Shown: positions 53,951 to 63,248, counted from the stretch's first letter. The stretch is DNA of 64,000 nucleotides from an uncultured Collinsella sp. (GCA_958435945.1 CAUBIC010000001.1:372001-436000); one strand, 5' to 3'. Program-made: numbers and translations. The notes: generated by a model not told the origin, from the sequence alone.

Positions 53951-55162
53951 ATGCTGTCTGTTGACGAGCAAATGCGTATCATCACCTCGGGCGCCGCGCA
54001 GATCGTCCCCGAGGCCGACCTTCGCAAGAAGCTTGAGAAGGGCGAGCCCCTCAACATCAAGCTCGGCGTCGATCCCACCAGCCCCGACCTGCACCTGGGC
54101 CACGCCGTGCCGCTGCGCAAGATGCGTCAGTTCCAGGACCTGGGCCACAACGTCACCCTCATCATCGGCAACGGTACTGCGCTGATTGGCGACCCCTCGG
54201 GCAAGAACTCCACCCGCCCGCAGCTTTCGCAGGAGCAGATCGAGGCCAACGCCGAGACCTACGTGAGCCAGGCCATGAAGATCCTGGATCCCGAGAAGAC
54301 CACCATCGTGCACAACGGCGACTGGATCTTGTCGATGGATCTGGCCGGCCTGCTGCAGGTGTGCTCCAAGTTCACCGTCGCCCGTATTCTCGAGCGCGAC
54401 GACTTTACCAAGCGCTACCAGTCCCAGACGCCGATCGCCCTGCATGAGTTCCTGTATCCCGTGATGCAGGCTTACGACTCCGTGCAGATCAAGGCCGACG
54501 TGGAAATGGGCGGCACCGATCAGCTCTTCAACCTGCTCGCCGGCCGTGAGCTCATGGAGAAGATGGGCATGGAGCCCCAGATCGCGCTCACCATGCCGTT
54601 GCTCGAGGGCACCGATGGCGTCCGTAAGATGTCCAAGTCCTACGGTAACTACATCGGCCTGACCGACGCGCCCAAGGATATGTTCGGCAAGACCATGTCC
54701 ATCCCCGACGAGATGATCGGCAAGTACTACCGCCTGGCGAGCTCGCTCACCCCGGCCGAGGTCGACAAGATCGACGCTGCTCTGGCCGACGGCTCCGCCG
54801 ATCCCTATGAGCTCAAGCGCGCTCTGGGCCGCGACCTGTGCGACACCTACCACGGCGCCGGTGCCGGCGACGAGGCTCAGGCCGAGTTCGACCGCGTGTT
54901 CAAGGAGGGCCAACTCGCCGACTTCCCCGAGAAGCATGTTGAGCTGACCGTCAACGACGAGGGCCAGATCTACCTCGCCGGCCTGCTCAAGGACCTGGGC
55001 CTTTCGGCGAGCGCCGGCCAGGCTCGTCGCGATATCGACGGCGGCGGCGTCAAGATCAACGGCAAGGCCGTGGCTCCCAAGAGCTATAACATCGATCCCA
55101 GCGCCCTCAAGCTTGGCGACACCCTCTCCGTAGGCAAGCGCAAGGGCTTCAAGTTGATTTAG
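53951..55162 (+). CDS. tyrS: Tyrosyl-tRNA synthetase
   Basis: A 403-residue class I synthetase of the TyrZ-like type. The ATP site is PTSPDLHLGHAVPLRK (HIGH as HLGH, about residues 38-53) and the KMSKS loop is VRKMSKSYGN (about 230-239). A C-terminal S4 domain (LSASAGQARRDIDGGGVKIN) binds tRNA. AAAAGGAGG precedes the ATG. The short leader has a GCACC/GGTGC hairpin but no real T-box. Confidence 0.95.
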   Translation: MLSVDEQMRIITSGAAQIVPEADLRKKLEKGEPLNIKLGVDPTSPDLHLGHAVPLRKMRQFQDLGHNVTLIIGNGTALIGDPSGKNSTRPQLSQEQIEANAETYVSQAMKILDPEKTTIVHNGDWILSMDLAGLLQVCSKFTVARILERDDFTKRYQSQTPIALHEFLYPVMQAYDSVQIKADVEMGGTDQLFNLLAGRELMEKMGMEPQIALTMPLLEGTDGVRKMSKSYGNYIGLTDAPKDMFGKTMSIPDEMIGKYYRLASSLTPAEVDKIDAALADGSADPYELKRALGRDLCDTYHGAGAGDEAQAEFDRVFKEGQLADFPEKHVELTVNDEGQIYLAGLLKDLGLSASAGQARRDIDGGGVKINGKAVAPKSYNIDPSALKLGDTLSVGKRKGFKLI

Positions 55163-55236
55163 TTCCGCCGTTCTACCGAACGGCGGACCGGCCGACGCTG
55201 CGCGGGCCGCATTTGGACAATCTGACGTTCAACTTC

Positions 55237-55269
55237 AAGGGCGCGACCAGAAGGTCAGCGCCCTTTCGT
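55237..55269 (+). terminator. Terminator after tyrS
   Basis: AAGGGCGC (55237-55244) pairs with GCGCCCTT (55258-55265), inner GACC/GGTC, loop AGAA, then TT. Another perfect hairpin, CCGCCGTTC with GAACGGCGG (55165-55173 with 55178-55186), directly follows the stop. Confidence 0.8.
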
Positions 55270-55336
55270 TTCACGTCACCTTGTCTCAAATGCGGCCCGC
55301 TCGCTGGCGATGCCAAAACATCGGCGCTTCCGTTGT

Positions 55337-55384
55337 TGGCACTTGGGGACGTTCCTTTTGTGGCACTTGGGGACGTTCCTTTTG
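55337..55384. repeat. 24-bp tandem duplication in the tyrS-ade gap
   Basis: TGGCACTTGGGGACGTTCCT plus TTTG occurs twice in direct tandem (55337-55360, 55361-55384), with a degenerate third copy (GGCACTTTGGGACACTCCTT at 55390-55409) and a CTGTCCCCATT piece at 55429-55439. These belong to the GGGGAC family of dispersed elements in this window. The 409-bp gap holds no other gene. Confidence 0.7.
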
Positions 55385-55571
55385 TGCCGGCACTTTGGGA
55401 CACTCCTTGCCATTGGTGCAAAGTAACCTGTCCCCATTGCGTCAAGCGGCGTGTGCCGTTAAGCGGAGGGGCGTATTGTTGGCCCATCGTTTGGGCATAC
55501 AATGGCTATTAGCTTGTTGCGGTGAAGGCCTGTCCGCTCCGCAGCTGTTTTCTACGGTTAAAGGAGTATGT

Positions 55572-57392
55572 ATGTCCGTTGAGGTCATGAGGTCTGTGAT
55601 CGATGCTGCCGAGGGGCGCGTGCCCGTCGACACGCTGTTTACCAATGCGCAGATTGTCGACGTGTATGGCCAGCGTGTGGCGCCCGGTAGCGTTGCCGTC
55701 AAGGACGGTGTGATCGTCGGCGTGCTCTACAACGGTCGCGACGATGCCTCCGGTACCTACGAGGCTGCCGAGGTTATCGACTGCCAGGGTCGCTATCTCG
55801 CTCCCGGTTTTATTGACGGGCATCTGCATATCGAGTCTTCGAACATCCGTCCCGCCGAGTATGCTCGCATGGCCGCGACGCGCGGTACTACCACCGCCAT
55901 TGCCGACAGCCACGAGATTGCCAATGTTGCCGGTCTCGACGGCTTGCGCTTTATGATTGAGGACGGCCGCCGCGCACCCATCTCCATCAAGTACATGATG
56001 CCTTCGTGCGTGCCCGCGCTGCCCGACGAGCAGGCCGGTGCCGTTATTTCGGCTGCCGATATGCAGGCGTTTTTTGCCGAGCATCCGGGCGATGTCTTTG
56101 GCCTGGGCGAGATGATGAACCTGCCGGGCGTCTTTATGGCCGATCCCGAGACCTGCGCTCGAATCGACGCTGCCAACCAGACGCCGTCCAAGCAGGTTGA
56201 CGGTCACGCGCCGCTCGTTGCCGGCAAGGACCTCAACGCCTATGCCGCAGCAGGTATTATCGCTGACCATGAGTCGACGATTCCCGAGGAGGCACTCGAC
56301 AAGCTGTCTCGCGGCATGTATGTGATGCTGCGCGAGGGTACGTGCAGCCATGACCTGGCCAACCTGTCGCCGATGCTGCTGGAGAATCCTGCCCGTGCCC
56401 GCCGTTGCTGCTTTGCGACCGACGACCGCGCTCCTTCCGATGCGCTTGCGTCCGGCATGATCGACAACGCCTGCCGCGTGGCGATTGAGGCCGGTATCGA
56501 CCCGGTGGTCGCTATCTCCATGGCGTCCCTTTCCACGGCTGAGGCGTTTGGCCTGGATCACGGCTGCCGCGACCCGCACGAACTGCGTGGCGCCATCGCC
56601 CCGGGCAAGCGTGCCGACCTGCTGGTGCTCAATGACCTGACGTTCACCACGGCTCCGCATCGCGTATACGCCGCCGGTGCTCTGGTGGCGCAGGACGGCA
56701 CCTTTGTGGGCGAGATCGCACCCGAGATGGCCGAGGTCGCAGCCCTTGCCGACGAGCTGCGCGCGTCCGTTAAGCTGCCGAAGCTTTCGCTCGACGTATT
56801 CGACTATGCCTTTAAGCCGGGCGAGGCCGTGATTGACGTGGTGCCGGGTAAGGCCATCACGGGTATGGCTCGCCCCGAGAGCGCCGAGGGCCTGCGTCGC
56901 ATTATGCTGATCGAGCGCCACGGCCGCGGTGTGTCGCTGCAGGCCGAGGGCGCCGACGGTGATGGTCCTGCGGGCCTGGGCCTTGTCGGCAAGCATATCG
57001 GTCGCGGCTGGGTGCGTGGCTTCACCATCACCGGTGGCGCCATTGCCTCCACGATCGGCCACGACTCGCACAACGTGTGCGTCGTGGGTGATAACGCTGC
57101 CGATATGATGGCTGCTGTTGAGGCTGTGGGCCAGGGCGGTCACGTGCTGGTGCGCAACGGCGAGGTCGTGGCGCGCATTCCGCTGGCGCTCGGCGGTCTG
57201 ATGAGCGAAGGCACGGCCGAGGATGTCGCCGCGCAGCACGACGACTTTATGGTCAAGGCGCGCGCCATGGGCATCGAGCCGCCGCTCGACCCCATCATGG
57301 GCATCATCTTCCTGCCCCTGCCGGTTATCCCGACGCTCCGCATCCGCCCCGAGGGCATGTTCGACGTCACAACCTTCACCTACGCCGACTAG
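55572..57392 (+). CDS. ade: Adenine deaminase
   Basis: A 606-residue metal-dependent deaminase (adenine to hypoxanthine plus ammonia). GFIDGHLHIESS (about residues 78-89) holds the first metal ligands, ADSHEIANV and GHAPLVAGKDLNAY (about 210-223) follow, and the C-terminal domain contains GGAIASTIGHDSHN. AAGGAG precedes the ATG at 55572. It supplies hypoxanthine to the purine pathway encoded elsewhere in the window. Confidence 0.94.
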   Translation: MSVEVMRSVIDAAEGRVPVDTLFTNAQIVDVYGQRVAPGSVAVKDGVIVGVLYNGRDDASGTYEAAEVIDCQGRYLAPGFIDGHLHIESSNIRPAEYARMAATRGTTTAIADSHEIANVAGLDGLRFMIEDGRRAPISIKYMMPSCVPALPDEQAGAVISAADMQAFFAEHPGDVFGLGEMMNLPGVFMADPETCARIDAANQTPSKQVDGHAPLVAGKDLNAYAAAGIIADHESTIPEEALDKLSRGMYVMLREGTCSHDLANLSPMLLENPARARRCCFATDDRAPSDALASGMIDNACRVAIEAGIDPVVAISMASLSTAEAFGLDHGCRDPHELRGAIAPGKRADLLVLNDLTFTTAPHRVYAAGALVAQDGTFVGEIAPEMAEVAALADELRASVKLPKLSLDVFDYAFKPGEAVIDVVPGKAITGMARPESAEGLRRIMLIERHGRGVSLQAEGADGDGPAGLGLVGKHIGRGWVRGFTITGGAIASTIGHDSHNVCVVGDNAADMMAAVEAVGQGGHVLVRNGEVVARIPLALGGLMSEGTAEDVAAQHDDFMVKARAMGIEPPLDPIMGIIFLPLPVIPTLRIRPEGMFDVTTFTYAD

Positions 57393-57531
57393 TCATCGGG
57401 GACGTTCTTAAACGTCTAGTCGCCTGCGACACTCTTTGACGTGTTGCCTGGCGCTGCGAATGTGGGACCCCTGGTGCGCGTGAGCTATTTGCCAGGTCCT
57501 TGTAACGTTTGCGCCCGCGGAGTCTTACCTG

Positions 57532-57593
57532 AGCTCCCTTTGGGTACGTTGGAATTGGATACACGTTCGATTCCAACAAGCCCGAAGGGAGCT
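57532..57593 (+). promoter_or_regulatory. Hairpin that buries the ribosome-binding site of the next gene
   Basis: AGCTCCCTTTGGG (57532-57544) pairs with CCCGAAGGGAGCT (57581-57593), one wobble pair, and an inner GTTGGAAT/ATTCCAAC stem (57548-57555 with 57570-57577). The right arm contains the AAGGGAG ribosome-binding site of the HAD gene whose ATG is at 57599. A TTTTCT tract follows, so it may also terminate ade transcripts. Confidence 0.65.
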
Positions 57594-57598
57594 TTTCT

Positions 57599-58393
57599 AT
57601 GTTTAAACTGATTGCATCCGATATGGACGGCACGTTGCTTGACGAAAACAGCCAGGTGCCTCCCGAGACCTACGAACTGATTCTGGCGCTACACGAGCAT
57701 GGCGTGCATTTCGCCGCATCGTCAGGTCGTCGCTACGATCGCCTGTGCGAGTTCTTTGCGCCCGTTCGCGACAAGATGGACTTTGTCGCCGCTAACGGTG
57801 CCCAGGTCTACGCCGACGGCAAAATGGTAGACCGTGAGGTGTATTCGCACCTGGCGATTCGAAGGCTCGCCCAGGCTGTCGCGACGTTTCCCAATCTGCA
57901 TCTTGCGCTCTTTGACCGAACCAAATCCTTCTTGCTCGATGACGAGTGCAAGTTCGTACGCGAGGTCGATAAGGACCTTCCCAATGCCGAGCGCATTTGG
58001 GAACTGCCCGATCCCAGCGTAAATATCATCAAGGCGAGTATCTTTTGCGATGACTGTGCCGTTATGGACAGTGCGTACGTGCTACAGCGCGAACTCGGTC
58101 AGCTCTTTACTTTTGCACCTTCGGGCAACGCGTGGATCGATGCCATGCAGCCCGGTGTGTCGAAGGCCTCGGGCATCGCGCAGCTCGCGGAGCATTACGG
58201 CATTGGGCGCGACGAGATCATGGCGTTTGGCGACTCGATGAACGACTACGAGATCATTCGCTTTGTCGGCACGGGCTGCGCGATGGAAAACGCGCGCCCC
58301 GCGCTCAAAGCGGTTGCCGATCGCGTCGTAGGCTGCAACCGCGACCACGCTGTCCAGCAGGAACTCCGCCGTGTTCTGGAGAGCCTCGCCTAA
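57599..58393 (+). CDS. HAD-superfamily Cof-type phosphatase
   Basis: A 264-residue HAD hydrolase. Motif I is DMDGTLLD (residues 8-15), motif II lies in FAASSGRRYDRL, and motif IV is MAFGDSMNDYEII (about 210). The cap domain between is type C2B, as in sugar-phosphate or flavin-phosphate phosphatases. Substrate is not predictable. Confidence 0.88.
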   Translation: MFKLIASDMDGTLLDENSQVPPETYELILALHEHGVHFAASSGRRYDRLCEFFAPVRDKMDFVAANGAQVYADGKMVDREVYSHLAIRRLAQAVATFPNLHLALFDRTKSFLLDDECKFVREVDKDLPNAERIWELPDPSVNIIKASIFCDDCAVMDSAYVLQRELGQLFTFAPSGNAWIDAMQPGVSKASGIAQLAEHYGIGRDEIMAFGDSMNDYEIIRFVGTGCAMENARPALKAVADRVVGCNRDHAVQQELRRVLESLA

Positions 58394-58503
58394 TCCGGCA
58401 GATGGGGACGTTCCCTTTCTGTCGGCAGCCGGGGACAGTCTTTGCGGCGCCCCGCGAGGAGTGTCCCCAACGACTACTTAGCTACCCTGCCGGGTTGATG
58501 CTG
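58394..58503. repeat. Dispersed GGGGAC-type elements between the two HAD genes
   Basis: The gap holds ATGGGGACGTTCCCTTT, CCGGGGACAGTC and GTGTCCCCAAC pieces plus TTAGCTACCCTGCC, the last matching the end of the 37-bp inverted repeat at 33818-33922. It probably also separates the convergent genes. Confidence 0.5.
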
Positions 58504-59346
58504 CTAGGCGAGGGCGGCCATGATGGTGCGGGCGACGCCGTCGTGGTCGTTGTCGTATTCGGTGATGGCGTCGGCGGCCTCGCGGTCCTCGGGCTCGGCG
58601 TTGATCATGGCCATGCCGTGGCCCGCTGCCTGCAGCATGGGGATGTCGTTGATGTTGTCGCCGAACGCCCAAGCGTCGGCGAGACGCTCGCCCAGGTGCT
58701 CGCAGAGCCACGTGAGGGCCGTTCCCTTGGTGGCACCCGCGCCCATGACCTCGATATTCATGGCGTACGAACGCGTGACCTCAACGCCTCCGAGCGTGTC
58801 GAGCTCCGACGCGATGGCGTCGCGATCGGCCGGGTCGTGCCAGTACATGGCGATGCGTTCGAGCGTCTCGACCTCGTCGATCTTGCTGTCGATATCCATG
58901 TCGATCGGTGTTCGTGTGCGCTTGAGCGAAGCCGCGATGTGGGGGTCGCCGCCGCAGAATTCGTCCAGGCGCGTGTAGAGCGAGCGGGGGAGGAAGCACT
59001 GCCCGTCCGCGAAGATATCGAAGGTCACATCGTGGCCGGCGGCGATGCGGTGGATGCGATGGGCAATGCCGCAATCGAGCGGTCGGCTCAAGATGCGCGT
59101 TGCGCGCGAGGTATCGGTGGGCACATCGTCATCGAGCTGCCAGACGCTGGCGCCATTGGCACAGACGGCATAGTGCACGGCGGGATGGGCGAGGATGGGC
59201 TCAAAGATGCCCGACAGCGGACGTCCCGTGCACGGTACAAACTCAATGCCGCGACGTGCGAGCTCGTCGAGCATCGCCCAGGTGGCGTCGCTCATCTGCT
59301 TGTCACTCGTCAACAGTGTTCCATCCATATCGGAAAAAACAATCAT
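58504..59346 (-). CDS. HAD-superfamily Cof-type phosphatase
   Basis: A 280-residue HAD hydrolase convergent with the previous one. SDMDGTLLTSD (residues 5-15) carries the nucleophile; CTGRPLSGIF is motif II and WAFGDNINDIPMLQ motif IV. It has a C2-type cap. AAAGGG precedes the ATG on the minus strand. Substrate unknown. Confidence 0.88.
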   Translation of the reverse strand: MIVFSDMDGTLLTSDKQMSDATWAMLDELARRGIEFVPCTGRPLSGIFEPILAHPAVHYAVCANGASVWQLDDDVPTDTSRATRILSRPLDCGIAHRIHRIAAGHDVTFDIFADGQCFLPRSLYTRLDEFCGGDPHIAASLKRTRTPIDMDIDSKIDEVETLERIAMYWHDPADRDAIASELDTLGGVEVTRSYAMNIEVMGAGATKGTALTWLCEHLGERLADAWAFGDNINDIPMLQAAGHGMAMINAEPEDREAADAITEYDNDHDGVARTIMAALA

Positions 59347-59370
59347 TCGATGCAGCCCTTTCTGCTGGCA

Positions 59371-59409
59371 TAAAAAGCGTGGCCGAGGGCGGTGATGCCC
59401 TGACCACGC
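59371..59409 (-). terminator. Terminator after the citrate synthase gene
   Basis: GCGTGG (59377-59382) pairs with CCACGC (59404-59409) and AGGGC with GCCCT inside. On the minus strand it is followed by TTTTTAT. Confidence 0.75.
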
Positions 59410-59433
59410 TCGAGTTCTATAACGGTCTGCGTC

Positions 59434-60852
59434 CTAGCGGTCGGCGAGCGGCTTGTACTCCAGCGGCTCGATCACCGGACGATAGGCCGGGCGAATAATA
59501 CGGTGCGCGCAGAAGAGCTCTTCCATGCGGTGTGCCGACCAGCCGGCCATGCGGGCGACGGCGAATAGCGGCGTAAAAAGCGTCTCGGGTACGCCGAGCA
59601 TCTTGTAGATAAAGCCTGTGTACAGGTCGATGTTGGCGCAGATAGGCTTGGTCATGCCGTGGTCGCGCATCACCTGCGGTGCCAGGCGCTCGATGCGCTC
59701 GATGAGCGCGAACTCATCGCCCAGGTCCTTCTTGGCGGCAAGTGTGCGTGCGTAGTGGCGGCAGACCTCGGCGCGCGGGTCGCTGAGCGTGTAGACGGCG
59801 TGGCCCATGCCGTAGATGAGACCCGTGCCGTCGAAGGCCTGCTTGTCGAGAATCTTGCCCAGGTAGGCTGCGACCTCGTCCTCGTCCTCCCAATTGGAGA
59901 CATGCGCACGGATGTCCTCGTGCATGGACACGACCTTGGCGTTGGCGCCGCCGTGGCGCGGGCCCTTGAGCGAGCCGATAGCCGCGGCGTAGGCGGAATA
60001 CGGATCGGTGGCCGAGGAGGATAGTACGCGGCAGGCAAACGTGGAGTTGTTGCCGCCGCCGTGCTCGGCATGCAGCATGAGCATCACGTCGAGCAGCATG
60101 GCTTCGTCGCGGGTGAATGCCATGCCGCCGCGCAACACCTGCAGGATGGTCTCGGCGGTGGAGAGACCGGGCGTGGGATGCGGTACATGAACCTCGGAGC
60201 CGCGGCGCTTGGCGACCGAGGCCATATGCGCGAAGGCGGCGATGCGGGGGAGACGGGCGAGCATGGAGATGGCGACGTCGATTTCGTGCTCGGGTGTAAT
60301 GGCGTCGGGCTCGGCGTCGAAGGCGTAGAGCAGCAGCACGGCGCGCTGAAGCACATTCATGATGCTCGACGACACCGTGGTCATGGGGAACTCGCGGACG
60401 TATTCGTCGCTCAGATGCCTAAAAGCACCCAGGCGTCCGCAAAAACCGTCGAGCTCCTCTTTGGTGGGCAGTGAGCCCGTGATGAGCAGGTAGGCGACCT
60501 CTTCGTAGCCATAGCGATCCTCGGCCTGGGCGTTGTTGACCAGGTCCTCGATGCTGTAGCCGCGCAGCGTAAGCTTGCCCTGGTCGGGCACGACTTTGCC
60601 GTCGACCTTGTTGTAGCCGTGCACGTCCGAGATGCGGGTAAGGCCCGCGACCACGCCCGAGCCGTCGGCGTTGCGCAGGCCGCGCTTGACGTTGTGCTCT
60701 ACGAACAGGCCCTCGTCGTACGGGGCAGTCGGCAGGCCGTGGTAGAGGTTTTCGCTTTCGGGCGAAATCTGACGGCTCGCCTCGTAATCCAGAACCAGGC
60801 GGCTCAGGTGATCGTCGAAGCGGTAGTAGATTTTCTTGGCGTCGTAGGCCAT
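59434..60852 (-). CDS. gltA: Citrate synthase
   Basis: A 472-residue citrate synthase condensing acetyl-CoA and oxaloacetate. Catalytic residues are in HAEHGGGNNSTFACR (first His), GMGHAVYTLSDPRA (second His) and CANIDLYTGFIYK (Asp). An N-terminal extension of about 60 residues precedes the conserved core. In this anaerobe it may serve glutamate synthesis rather than a full TCA cycle. It is followed on the same strand by nothing close but preceded by the ACT-domain gene. Confidence 0.95.
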   Translation of the reverse strand: MAYDAKKIYYRFDDHLSRLVLDYEASRQISPESENLYHGLPTAPYDEGLFVEHNVKRGLRNADGSGVVAGLTRISDVHGYNKVDGKVVPDQGKLTLRGYSIEDLVNNAQAEDRYGYEEVAYLLITGSLPTKEELDGFCGRLGAFRHLSDEYVREFPMTTVSSSIMNVLQRAVLLLYAFDAEPDAITPEHEIDVAISMLARLPRIAAFAHMASVAKRRGSEVHVPHPTPGLSTAETILQVLRGGMAFTRDEAMLLDVMLMLHAEHGGGNNSTFACRVLSSSATDPYSAYAAAIGSLKGPRHGGANAKVVSMHEDIRAHVSNWEDEDEVAAYLGKILDKQAFDGTGLIYGMGHAVYTLSDPRAEVCRHYARTLAAKKDLGDEFALIERIERLAPQVMRDHGMTKPICANIDLYTGFIYKMLGVPETLFTPLFAVARMAGWSAHRMEELFCAHRIIRPAYRPVIEPLEYKPLADR

Positions 60853-60929
60853 GCGCGCTCCTCTCCGGTCCGCTTTGGGGCCGCGCGCTTGGACGATATG
60901 ACGTCAAGCTGCCCCGAGCGGCTTGTTCG

Positions 60930-61217
60930 CTACAGGCGGTACATAAAGTTAAAGACGTCCTCGCGCTGGATGGACACGTTGACGCCCGAAAGCTCGCCGG
61001 CCTCGGCCAGCGCCTTCTGCAGCTCGGCGAAGTCGAGCTTGGACTCGGCGGTGTCGGCCAGCATGGTCATGGTGAAGATGTCCTCGATAATGGACTGCGT
61101 GATGTCGCGGATGTCGACGTTGGCCTCGCCCAGAACACGGGTGACGCCGGCGACGATGCCGGGGCGGTTCTTGCCAAGGACGGTGATGACGATGCGGGAG
61201 GACGAGATCTCGGCCAT
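60930..61217 (-). CDS. ACT-domain protein (UPF0237 family)
   Basis: A 95-residue protein made of an ACT domain, with IVITVLGKNRPGIVAGVTRV (about residues 9-28) as ligand-binding motif. Such proteins bind small metabolites and may regulate enzymes. GAAAGGG precedes ATG 61217. The start of the longer frame upstream is unsupported. It probably shares a transcript with gltA. Confidence 0.88.
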   Translation of the reverse strand: MAEISSSRIVITVLGKNRPGIVAGVTRVLGEANVDIRDITQSIIEDIFTMTMLADTAESKLDFAELQKALAEAGELSGVNVSIQREDVFNFMYRL

Positions 61218-61505
61218 GGGAAACCCTTTCGCGTGGTTGCGGCGCGCGGGGCGCTCCGCTACGGTACAGTGTTCATCATTGTACCTGTCTGGCGCAAAAA
61301 AGGGGTCGCTCGCTGCGGCGTTACATGTCTGCAACATGAGCGTGAGGGGGCAGGCTGCATGGGGAAGAGCCGTCTGGCGCGTGTCCAGCTCGTGTTGGGT
61401 TGATTTCCGAACTCAGCCGAACACATCGAGCGGATAGGCCGTTCCCGCAGTCAGCCGAACGCCTCCGACCGCTGATTCCAAACTGAAAACGGGGGGCATC
61501 CCCCA

Positions 61506-62342
61506 CTATTCGGTAGGGGATACCGCTCCGCGGCGCATGCCGCGGGCGGCGCCCCTATCGGACCACCGTGACCTCAGTTGGGATGGGCCCAGCACCGCGG
61601 CGTACTCGGTGGGGTAGAGCCGACTGATCGTCTTCACGTCGCGTATGACGACATTTCGGTCGTCCGGCTCGGTGACGCCGTAGCCGAACGCCTGGAGCGT
61701 CTCGATGGACTCCTGGATTCTCTGCTGGAACATGGGTCCCGGATCGACCCTCGGCCCGAGGTACCCGCGCCAGAGGCACGGCGAGACGCGCAGCATGTTA
61801 TGGATTTTGGAGATTGGCTCGATGTCGGCGTAGACGTTGAGCGTCGCCATGGCGTCCTTGTGCCCGAGGATCGATTGGAGCGCCTTGATATCGCCGCCCT
61901 GGCGGATCCACTGCGTGGCGAACGTGTGGCGCAGGCCGTGGAACGTGATCAGCTCGTCGTTGGTGCCCATGAGGCCGTTGGTCTCCGAGAACGTCTTGAA
62001 CGCCCTGCGGATATAGCTTGTCGTCGCGAAGGTCGCGCCCGGCTCCGACAGGATGTAGCAGTTCCCGATCTCGACCGCCCCGGTAAGGTTGCGCGAGCGC
62101 AGCTTCCCGCGGTCGATCTCGTGGATCTCCTTCAGGAAGGGGAGCAGGCCGACCGGGTCGATGGGGATGCCCCTGGCGTCATGGGTCTTGGTGTCCTTGA
62201 TGAACGAACCCATCCCCTTCGCGTACGCCACCGAGTGCCTGATCGAGATCAGGCCCGTCTCGAAATCCACATCGCACCACCGAAGGCCGCAGACCTCGCC
62301 GATTCGCATCCCCGTGTGCAGGGCGAGTACGACCGCCCTCTA
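61506..62342 (-). pseudogene. Tyrosine recombinase lacking its N-terminal domain
   Basis: The catalytic domain is complete: Arg in GMRIGE, Lys in TKTHD, HGLRH (His and Arg), LGHKD and the nucleophile in NVYAD, with a roughly 105-residue C-terminal extension. The core-binding N-terminal domain is missing; the frame opens only at the TAG stop of the XRE gene (62340-62342), reading RAVVLALHTG before the first ATG at 62309. It is the remains of an integrated element. Direct repeats TCAGCCGAAC (61413-61422, 61451-61460) lie in the 288-bp gap downstream and could be att-related, but no tRNA gene is present. Confidence 0.7.
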
Positions 62343-62591
62343 ATCCTCGGCGGACCAATCGAGTCCGAACTCCTTTCGGGCATCCTCTTCGCTCATGACT
62401 TCGAGAAGGTCTCCGGGTTGGCAACGAAGGGCGAGGCATAGCTGCTCGAGTGTGTTGAAGCGAATGCCGCGAATATGCCCTTTTTTTATACGGGACAGGT
62501 TCACGGGCGTGGTTCCAATCCTTTCGGCAAGTTCGTTCGAGGAAATCTTTCGCTCGGCCATGATCTTGTCGAGGCGAACAATTACGGGCAT
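62340..62591 (-). CDS. XRE-family HTH regulator (YozG-like)
   Basis: An 83-residue protein with one helix-turn-helix (ISSNELAERIGTTPVNLSRIKK, here cited in part: NELAERIGTTPVNLSRI, about residues 19-35) and the CRPGDLLE-like end CQPGDLLEVMS. YozG-like regulators are usually paired with DUF2975 membrane proteins, as here (9-nt gap). Its stop codon is in frame with the recombinase remnant. Confidence 0.9.
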   Translation of the reverse strand: MPVIVRLDKIMAERKISSNELAERIGTTPVNLSRIKKGHIRGIRFNTLEQLCLALRCQPGDLLEVMSEEDARKEFGLDWSAED

Positions 62592-62600
62592 GGCGTTTCC

Positions 62601-63113
62601 TTACGCAATCTCGTCGGAGTCGAGGTACAGCTCTCGGGCGTACAAGAAGAGCTGGGAAAGCATGAACAGGACGATGCCGAGAACCAGAGAGGTCCAGTCG
62701 AATGATGAAGCGATCTCTTGGGCGCCGACGGCCCCCTCGCCGCCAAACATCGAAACGGAGGTTTCGAGTGAGCCGGCGTAGAGGCTGGTGGCAGCTTGAA
62801 CAACGAAGAGAATGCCGAGCACCTTCAAGCATGTCGCAGACCCTTTCTTGAAGGGGTCTCCGCTCTTGATCGTCCACACGAGAACGGCGCTGAGGATGGT
62901 CGTAGCGATACCGATGACGGCAGGGGCCAATGTCGAGATCGCAAGGGCTGGATACGCGGGGGAGTCTGCAATTACAGGGTTGTCGAGCACTTCGATTGCT
63001 GGCTTTAAGGAGAACGCCACTTGTGCGATGGCGGTGGCGCAAAGGGCCGCAGAGGCTATCGCACATGCGATGCGGAAGGAATGAAGCCGGGGAGTGCGAT
63101 TGTCGGAACTCAT
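62601..63113 (-). CDS. DUF2975-like membrane protein
   Basis: A 170-residue protein with four hydrophobic segments (about residues 14-34, 54-80, 95-115 and 140-160) and a short basic/acidic C-terminus. Size, topology and pairing with a YozG-type regulator fit DUF2975. Function unknown; it may sense a membrane signal for the regulator. GGAGG precedes the ATG. Confidence 0.75.
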   Translation of the reverse strand: MSSDNRTPRLHSFRIACAIASAALCATAIAQVAFSLKPAIEVLDNPVIADSPAYPALAISTLAPAVIGIATTILSAVLVWTIKSGDPFKKGSATCLKVLGILFVVQAATSLYAGSLETSVSMFGGEGAVGAQEIASSFDWTSLVLGIVLFMLSQLFLYARELYLDSDEIA

Positions 63114-63143
63114 AATAACCTCCGAAGAATTTAAAAAACTCAG

Positions 63144-63169
63144 GTTACTTTTTAACAGTTTATGTTAAA
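63144..63169. promoter_or_regulatory. Operator-like dyads upstream of the DUF2975-XRE pair
   Basis: TTTAAC-N7-GTTAAA (63151-63169) overlaps GTTAC-N3-TTAAC-like symmetry (63144-63156), in an AT-rich gap about 35-55 nt before the DUF2975 start. Likely binding sites for the XRE regulator. Confidence 0.5.
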
Positions 63170-63248
63170 TTGACTTTGCCGGCAAGTAATAAGGGCCGAG
63201 CATTTTGTTCGGCCCCTCTGTTCCGACTGGATGAGGTCAAGGTTGGCG

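Noticed and set aside
61218..61505. tRNA gene as attachment site for the recombinase remnant
   Set aside because: No cloverleaf, anticodon arm or CCA end could be traced.
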